This document shows positions 60,181-64,000 of a stretch of DNA of 64,000 nucleotides, one piece after another. Made by a program: the position numbers and the translations under genes. This DNA is from Heterobilharzia americana (Eukaryota > Platyhelminthes > Trematoda > Strigeidida > Schistosomatidae). Position 1 is the first letter of the stretch; each line of letters begins with the position of its first letter. The stretch is taken from positions 94,016,708 to 94,080,707 of the forward strand of contig OX104127.1 in NCBI GenBank assembly GCA_944470555.2, in the 5' to 3' direction. The notes under the pieces are model-generated. The model was not told the DNA's origin, made no database searches, and saw nothing but the letters and a program-made list of their open reading frames with translations.

Positions 60181-60614
60181 GTGTGTGCGGAAATGCCTTA
60201 TTGTATAAAATATTTGTATTTCATTATTTATCAAAATAACAGTTTAGAAAAGTATAAAAATCCGAGGTTCTTGCACAAAGTTAGCCTTATCTCAAATTTC
60301 GTTTCACTATTGAAAATTCTTTAAACGTTTATTTCAACAATCAAACGCACTTATTCGTTGTTATTTATAAATATACATTACTATATGTATCACATCAGTA
60401 AAGATGCAGAGGTACAGGTTTATAGTGCATGTTTCAGTTGCATTTCATTTTTCGCTACTGCTTTTATCAGATTAATGCAAACCGTTTTTGGTGCTTTAAG
60501 TAAAACTCGCGTCATCTTATTAGTAGATCTTCTTTGTCACAGAATCTCCTATGGATGACAACACCGAAATGTCTGTTACTTCAGTTACATTTAAAAGTAG
60601 GTTAAAAAAATATA
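60181..60614 (+). other. Intron, nothing recognised
   Basis: AT-rich sequence between the thyroglobulin-domain exon and the rRNA fragment. Confidence 0.5.
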
Positions 60615-60847
60615 AGGGACAAGCGGCACACTTAAGTCTCACGAAGTTGAGTAATAACAGGTCTGTGATGCCCTTAGATGTCCGGTGCCACACGTGCGCT
60701 ACAATGACGGTGCCAGCGAGTCTGGAAACCTGGCCCGAAAGGTTTGGGCAAACCATCTCATCACCGTCGTGACTAGGATCGGGGCTTGCAATTATTCCCC
60801 GTGAACGAGGAATTCCTGGTAAGTGCAAGTCATAAGCTTGCGCTGAT

Positions 60848-60893
<46 letters not shown>

Positions 60894-60985
60894 AATGGTT
60901 TAGTGAAGTCGTTGGATTGGTGTCGTTGAAGTGGCTTGCCGCTCGACTGATGCTGAGAAGACGACCTAATTTGACTATTTAGAGA

Positions 60986-61037
<52 letters not shown>
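60615..61037 (+). rRNA. Truncated 18S rRNA 3' end (likely pseudogene)
   Basis: About 423 bases match the 3' end of eukaryotic 18S rRNA, from AGGGACAAGCGGCA through TAATAACAGGTCTGTGATG, CCTTTGTACACACCGCCCG, GTAAAAGTCGTAACAAGG and the terminal GGATCATTA. The upstream ~1.5 kb of 18S and any 5.8S/28S are absent. Departures from the conserved sequence, such as GAGAAAGTAAAAG for GAGGAAGTAAAAG and changes after GATGTCCGG, suggest an inactive fragment. It lies inside an intron of the thyroglobulin-domain gene, on the same strand. Confidence 0.93.
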
Positions 61038-61039
61038 CC

Positions 61040-61041
<2 letters not shown>

Positions 61042-61082
<41 letters not shown>
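61042..61082. repeat. TA dinucleotide microsatellite
   Basis: About 20 perfect TA units starting four bases after the 18S 3' end. Confidence 0.97.
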
Positions 61083-61086
<4 letters not shown>

Positions 61087-61143
61087 CAAGCTGAGATGGT
61101 CGGCGTGTTTACCTATGCATAATGTGTGGGTATTACGTCACTT

Positions 61144-61253
61144 CTCATGCAGGTGGTGTATAAATATGGTATGCTGAGGCATGCCTTGATATAAATGAGG
61201 CTGAGATACATTCTCATGCTGATGATATAAAAATACGGTGTGCTAAAACATGC
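61144..61253 (+). repeat. Degenerate tandem duplication, ~69-base period
   Basis: Two diverged ~41-base copies start at 61,144 and 61,213, each beginning TCATGC and ending CATGCC with a TATAAA-like centre. Confidence 0.5.
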
Positions 61254-62311
61254 CAATAAAATCCTCACACAAAAGAGGAAATTCGATAATTGCTTGACCG
61301 GGGTACCTAGCCTGTCAGATACTCTGATGGTGTTCACGTGACTATGTTGCCAGATCGCCAGGAGTGATGGGACAGTACATGATCTCTAGGTTGGAAAAAT
61401 GTGACAAATTTACTGGATGGGAATGGTGGTTGAGGAAATGTTATCATCCCGCAGAAAACCTACAAAATGACAAGTAGTATTTTGTTATAGTCCCATTATT
61501 TTGCCTTATTACTTTTTATCTGTGATTGGATTTATTCGACTGCATTATTATCGGTACTAATCGAATAACCACTGGTCGGATTATTTTAAACCATCTTATT
61601 TGCTTCCTTATAAATGCTGCGAACATTATGCATTTCTGGTCTTTTGTGGGGATCACTCTAGCAGATAACAGATTCGCTAGTTCTTTTCCTTGTCCATCTT
61701 AATCCGTATTCGTGGTGTATACGGCACAGAACCACTTGGCGTTAATCGACAATAACATCGTTACTGTGTAGTACCCAAGTTCACAACACAGGCAAAAGTG
61801 TTTAATTAGTCCTTTTGCATGTATATAACTTGTATTCATTAAATGATGGTTTGATTCTCAATCTTTTGTTTCATCTAGCTAATTTGGTTTTGAGGGTAAA
61901 CACTTATCCCATTTTGTTGTGTGAAGTCAGAGGTATCCACGGCCGAGTTTTTCTCCTGATTGTTTATTTCCAAGATCGGAATGCACACAGTAGCCACGTG
62001 CATAATCGTGTACTAGGCGATGAGTCTCACCTATTGTACGAGGATCAATGATACCATATAGCTGACTACACCTCGGTAAGTGGGAAAGGGTTCGAACTCG
62101 TGACCCACTGACTGAAAGTCACCTCCGTATCTATTCATTGTAAACAAACTTGTCATTGACCTGAAACTCAGTTCGCCAATATAGTTATATAAACTGATAC
62201 CAAGGGACTAATATATTCACTGATTGTATTTGTTTAGATTTTTAGATTCTCACTTTTGAAGGTGTTTCGATCAATTTACTACTATTAGATATTGTTTCTC
62301 CTGTATTTCAG
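61254..62311 (+). other. Intron with SINE remnant R2
   Basis: Nothing recognised except the tRNA-like repeat at 61,990-62,140. Confidence 0.5.
61990..62140 (-). repeat. tRNA-like SINE remnant, copy R2
   Basis: Homologous to R1 at 11,150. On the minus strand, GTCAGTGGGTCACGAGTTCG reads like an anticodon-arm to T-arm section with a B box (AGTTCGAACCC). Belongs to a different family from the hammerhead SINEs at 63.5 kb. Confidence 0.5.
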
Positions 62312-62728
62312 CTGTGTACTCAGTGTTACTTGCTTTACATCTAAGACGTATTCTACCCTCTTCTGTTGTTGATGAACCTCGTCAATCAGGTTTATTTAAG
62401 ACTGGTGATAGTAGCATGGTGTTATGGGATCATGATGCATCTTTAAAGTTGCATATACGAAAAAGCATAGAGGGAATTCTGCGTTCAGCTGTTGGATTTC
62501 AACGAGTCACCAATATTACTCGTGTATCTAATAAACCAAATACTCAAGATTTGTTTGGAACTTCTGACTTTGTATACTACCAAGTCGAACTCACATCCAC
62601 TGGTCATAGTTCATTACAAGCACCTCAGGACCTTTTAGAACATCGCCTTCATGAAGGATTCTTGTCAGATGTCGGTGCTGTTGATCCGCGTATGAGTTAC
62701 GTAAAACTTATTCAACCAAAGATTCCAG
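62312..62728 (+). CDS. Exon following the thyroglobulin-domain exon
   Basis: 417 bases, acceptor TATTTCAG, donor GTAATT, phase 1 at both ends and in frame with the exon at 59,866. Encodes VYSVLLALHLRRILPSSV, LHIRKSIEGILRSAVGFQRV and FVYYQVELTSTGHSS, ending YVKLIQPKIPG. The helix-then-beta pattern is faintly like a SEA module, but I would not assign it. The protein continues beyond; its last exon was not found before 64,000. Confidence 0.7.
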
Positions 62729-63454
62729 GTAATTACTTCTTCAGCTGAGGTCAGCTGATCATGAAAACTATTTCTGTTTTAAACAGTTGTTTCCACTTTT
62801 TGGTTGACTGTAAGCTATTTTAAGAAGTTAGGAAGTTATTTATAACATTTTAACTGCTTTCTTACTCTTTCAGACCTGTTTTCTGGGGTGAGAGCGTTTA
62901 AAATTCATTTCAGTATTATTTCACAAGGAATTAAACACTAATAGCGTATACGATGAACTGAATTACCTGTTATTGAAGGCCAGACAGGTGTCGTAAAAAT
63001 AGATCAAACTGGTACTAGTTTCTACGCAAAGTGATATTAATTATCTAGTTTTTTGTTTCCTTTATAGACTTACTGAGGTAACCTCGATTTATTTTACAGC
63101 ACCTATGTTCAAACATATTTTGTGCATAATTAATCTTCATCCGTTTACAGTTTCGTGAATTACATTGTTAAATATTCGGAATATTTCTTCAATTTATCGT
63201 TTAATCTTCACGTGTGTGTTGTCTAGTTGTATGTATGAGCATTTAGCTATTTTATTCAGCTCCAAAATATAAAACTTGTCTTCTTTGAAAGTATGCTTCT
63301 TTGGGACACTATTATTACTTTACTTTAGTCAGAGATGGCCTTGTAATTGTTACTCACGTTATGACTGTATCATTTCCTTTTGAAAGGTTTTGAATTCTAG
63401 CCAGTGTTCTCAGCAGTATCACATTATCTAAGCTACTGAAACTATCTATCCTTC
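62729..63454 (+). other. Intron, nothing recognised
   Basis: AT-rich, no supported feature. Confidence 0.5.
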
Positions 63455-63640
63455 TGATCATAAATTAATGATGGATAGTGGTTAGCAGTGGAACCTTAGA
63501 CACTCATTTCGTCCTATTTGGGACTCATCGGCTGGATATGCTTGTCTCCTAGTGAACGATATTGTTCGCACTAGGACTCGAACTCGGAACCGATTGCTTC
63601 AAACCCCAGAGCGTTATCCACTAGACTACCAAGTCACGAC
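63455..63640 (-). mobile_element. SM-alpha-like SINE with tRNA-like head and hammerhead remnant
   Basis: Minus strand, 5' to 3': a tRNA-like head with A box TGGTAGTCTAGTGG (63,618-63,631) and B box AGTTCGAGTCC (63,574-63,584), a hammerhead-like core (63,499-63,540), and the tail CCACTATCCATCATTAAT. This architecture is that of schistosome SM-alpha retroposons, which are RNA polymerase III-type and self-cleaving. Confidence 0.85.
63499..63540 (-). ncRNA. Hammerhead ribozyme remnant 1
   Basis: On the minus strand ATCCAG is followed by CCGATGA (canonical CUGAUGA, one change), stem II GTCCCAAATAGGAC, GAAA (63,507-63,510), and the cleavage triplet GTC (63,499-63,501). Stem II is perfect. Stems I and III are eroded compared with SM-alpha, so activity is doubtful. 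Confidence 0.75.
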
Positions 63641-63689
63641 GGTTACTTTTTGTGCGAAGGGTATAGTCTTAATGTTATTTCTCTTATTA

Positions 63690-63792
63690 TCCCTTCATTG
63701 AGTGAAGTGATACAGAGGCCGATACGGCTAACGAGTACCAAATTGGACGAAATGTACATCCTGCATTCAACTGCTAGCCACTATCCATCATT
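63690..63792 (+). mobile_element. Second SM-alpha-like SINE remnant, opposite orientation
   Basis: The plus strand carries a hammerhead-like core followed by ACTGCTAGCCACTATCCATC, the same tail as the minus-strand copy at 63,455. The tRNA-like head is missing, i.e. 5'-truncated or eroded. Confidence 0.7.
63722..63766 (+). ncRNA. Hammerhead ribozyme remnant 2
   Basis: CTAACGA (63,728-63,734) replaces CUGAUGA with two changes. Stem II is GTACCAAATTGGAC with a bulged A, GAAA is intact (63,749-63,752), and the cleavage triplet is ATC (63,758-63,760), an allowed NUH triplet. Probably inactive because of the core changes. Confidence 0.6.
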
Positions 63793-64000
63793 AACGTGTA
63801 ATTTAAACACAGGTAATATCGAGGCATCCGCTCAAGAGCCCATGTGTCAATAGAGATCGATCAATTAGGTCCACTCAACGACGAGATAATACAAGCAGCA
63901 ACATTATCCTTCTGATTTACAAATCTTTATTATCTATAAAGTGTAACCATGTTAGAATTTCGCAGTTTTGCGATATCTTCAAGATTGCAAATGATTTTAT
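63793..64000. other. Unassigned right end
   Basis: No feature seen. Confidence 0.5.

Noticed and set aside
63541..63640. Looks like a tRNA gene on the minus strand
   Set aside because: A and B boxes are present, but the 3' part runs into a hammerhead-like core and SM-alpha-type tail instead of a closed acceptor stem, so it is a tRNA-derived SINE.
1..64000. CRISPR arrays, operons, prophage or plasmid functions
   Set aside because: No regularly spaced short repeats or bacterial gene structure; spliced animal genes and LINEs account for the recognisable content.

Overview
This is AT-rich animal DNA, almost certainly from a schistosome or close digenean relative. The evidence is: two degenerate families of RTE-clade non-LTR retrotransposons of the schistosome type; tRNA-derived SINE remnants carrying hammerhead-ribozyme cores like the Schistosoma SM-alpha family; genes with tiny 5' introns and multi-kilobase 3' introns; and a flatworm-like 18S rRNA fragment. 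I cannot name the species. There are no bacterial features, CRISPR arrays or operons.

Three host genes are visible as spliced exons. (1) 11.6-17.2 kb, + strand: the last seven recognisable exons of a Scribble (LAP-family) homologue, with the second half of PDZ2, all of PDZ3 and PDZ4, and a short C-terminus. Its intron upstream of 11.6 kb is filled with retrotransposons. (2) 17.9-45.7 kb, - strand, convergent with scrib: a WAC homologue (WW domain adaptor with coiled coil). The exons join in consistent reading phase from the WW domain (45.4-45.55 kb) to the conserved coiled-coil C-terminus (17.95-19.13 kb). (3) About 53-63 kb, + strand: exons of an unidentified protein with one complete six-cysteine thyroglobulin type-1 domain.

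The introns of WAC are an unusually dense retrotransposon and segmental-duplication landscape. I call the two LINE families A (3.3 kb, TAA-type 3' tail) and B (ATG-type 3' tail); S. mansoni SR2 and Perere-3 are named RTE-clade families, but I cannot assign A or B to either without a search. A is nested in B at 36-39.5 kb, and B is nested in A at 1.9-2.7 kb. A dead B fragment with the active-site mutation YVND occurs in four near-identical places in both orientations (23.4-25.8, 27.6-29.2, 41.0-42.4, 57.0-58.6 kb), and a second B fragment is an exact-looking 956-bp direct repeat (22.2 and 30.2 kb). These copies look like DNA-level duplication, not retrotransposition.

The most striking feature is a near-perfect 4.4-kb palindrome (42.80-47.21 and 47.58-51.99 kb, 369-bp spacer). 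Both arms carry the 5' half of WAC. The left copy points into the rest of WAC but has a 1-base frameshift. The right copy is intact, points the other way, and runs toward the thyroglobulin-domain gene, with which its last exon is in compatible splice phase. Near the right edge are a truncated 18S rRNA 3' end, a TA microsatellite, and two convergent SINE remnants with hammerhead-like cores.

Limits: exon calls come from reading splice sites, phase and protein similarity by eye. Exact TE boundaries are approximate, and an assembly artefact at the palindrome cannot be excluded from sequence alone.
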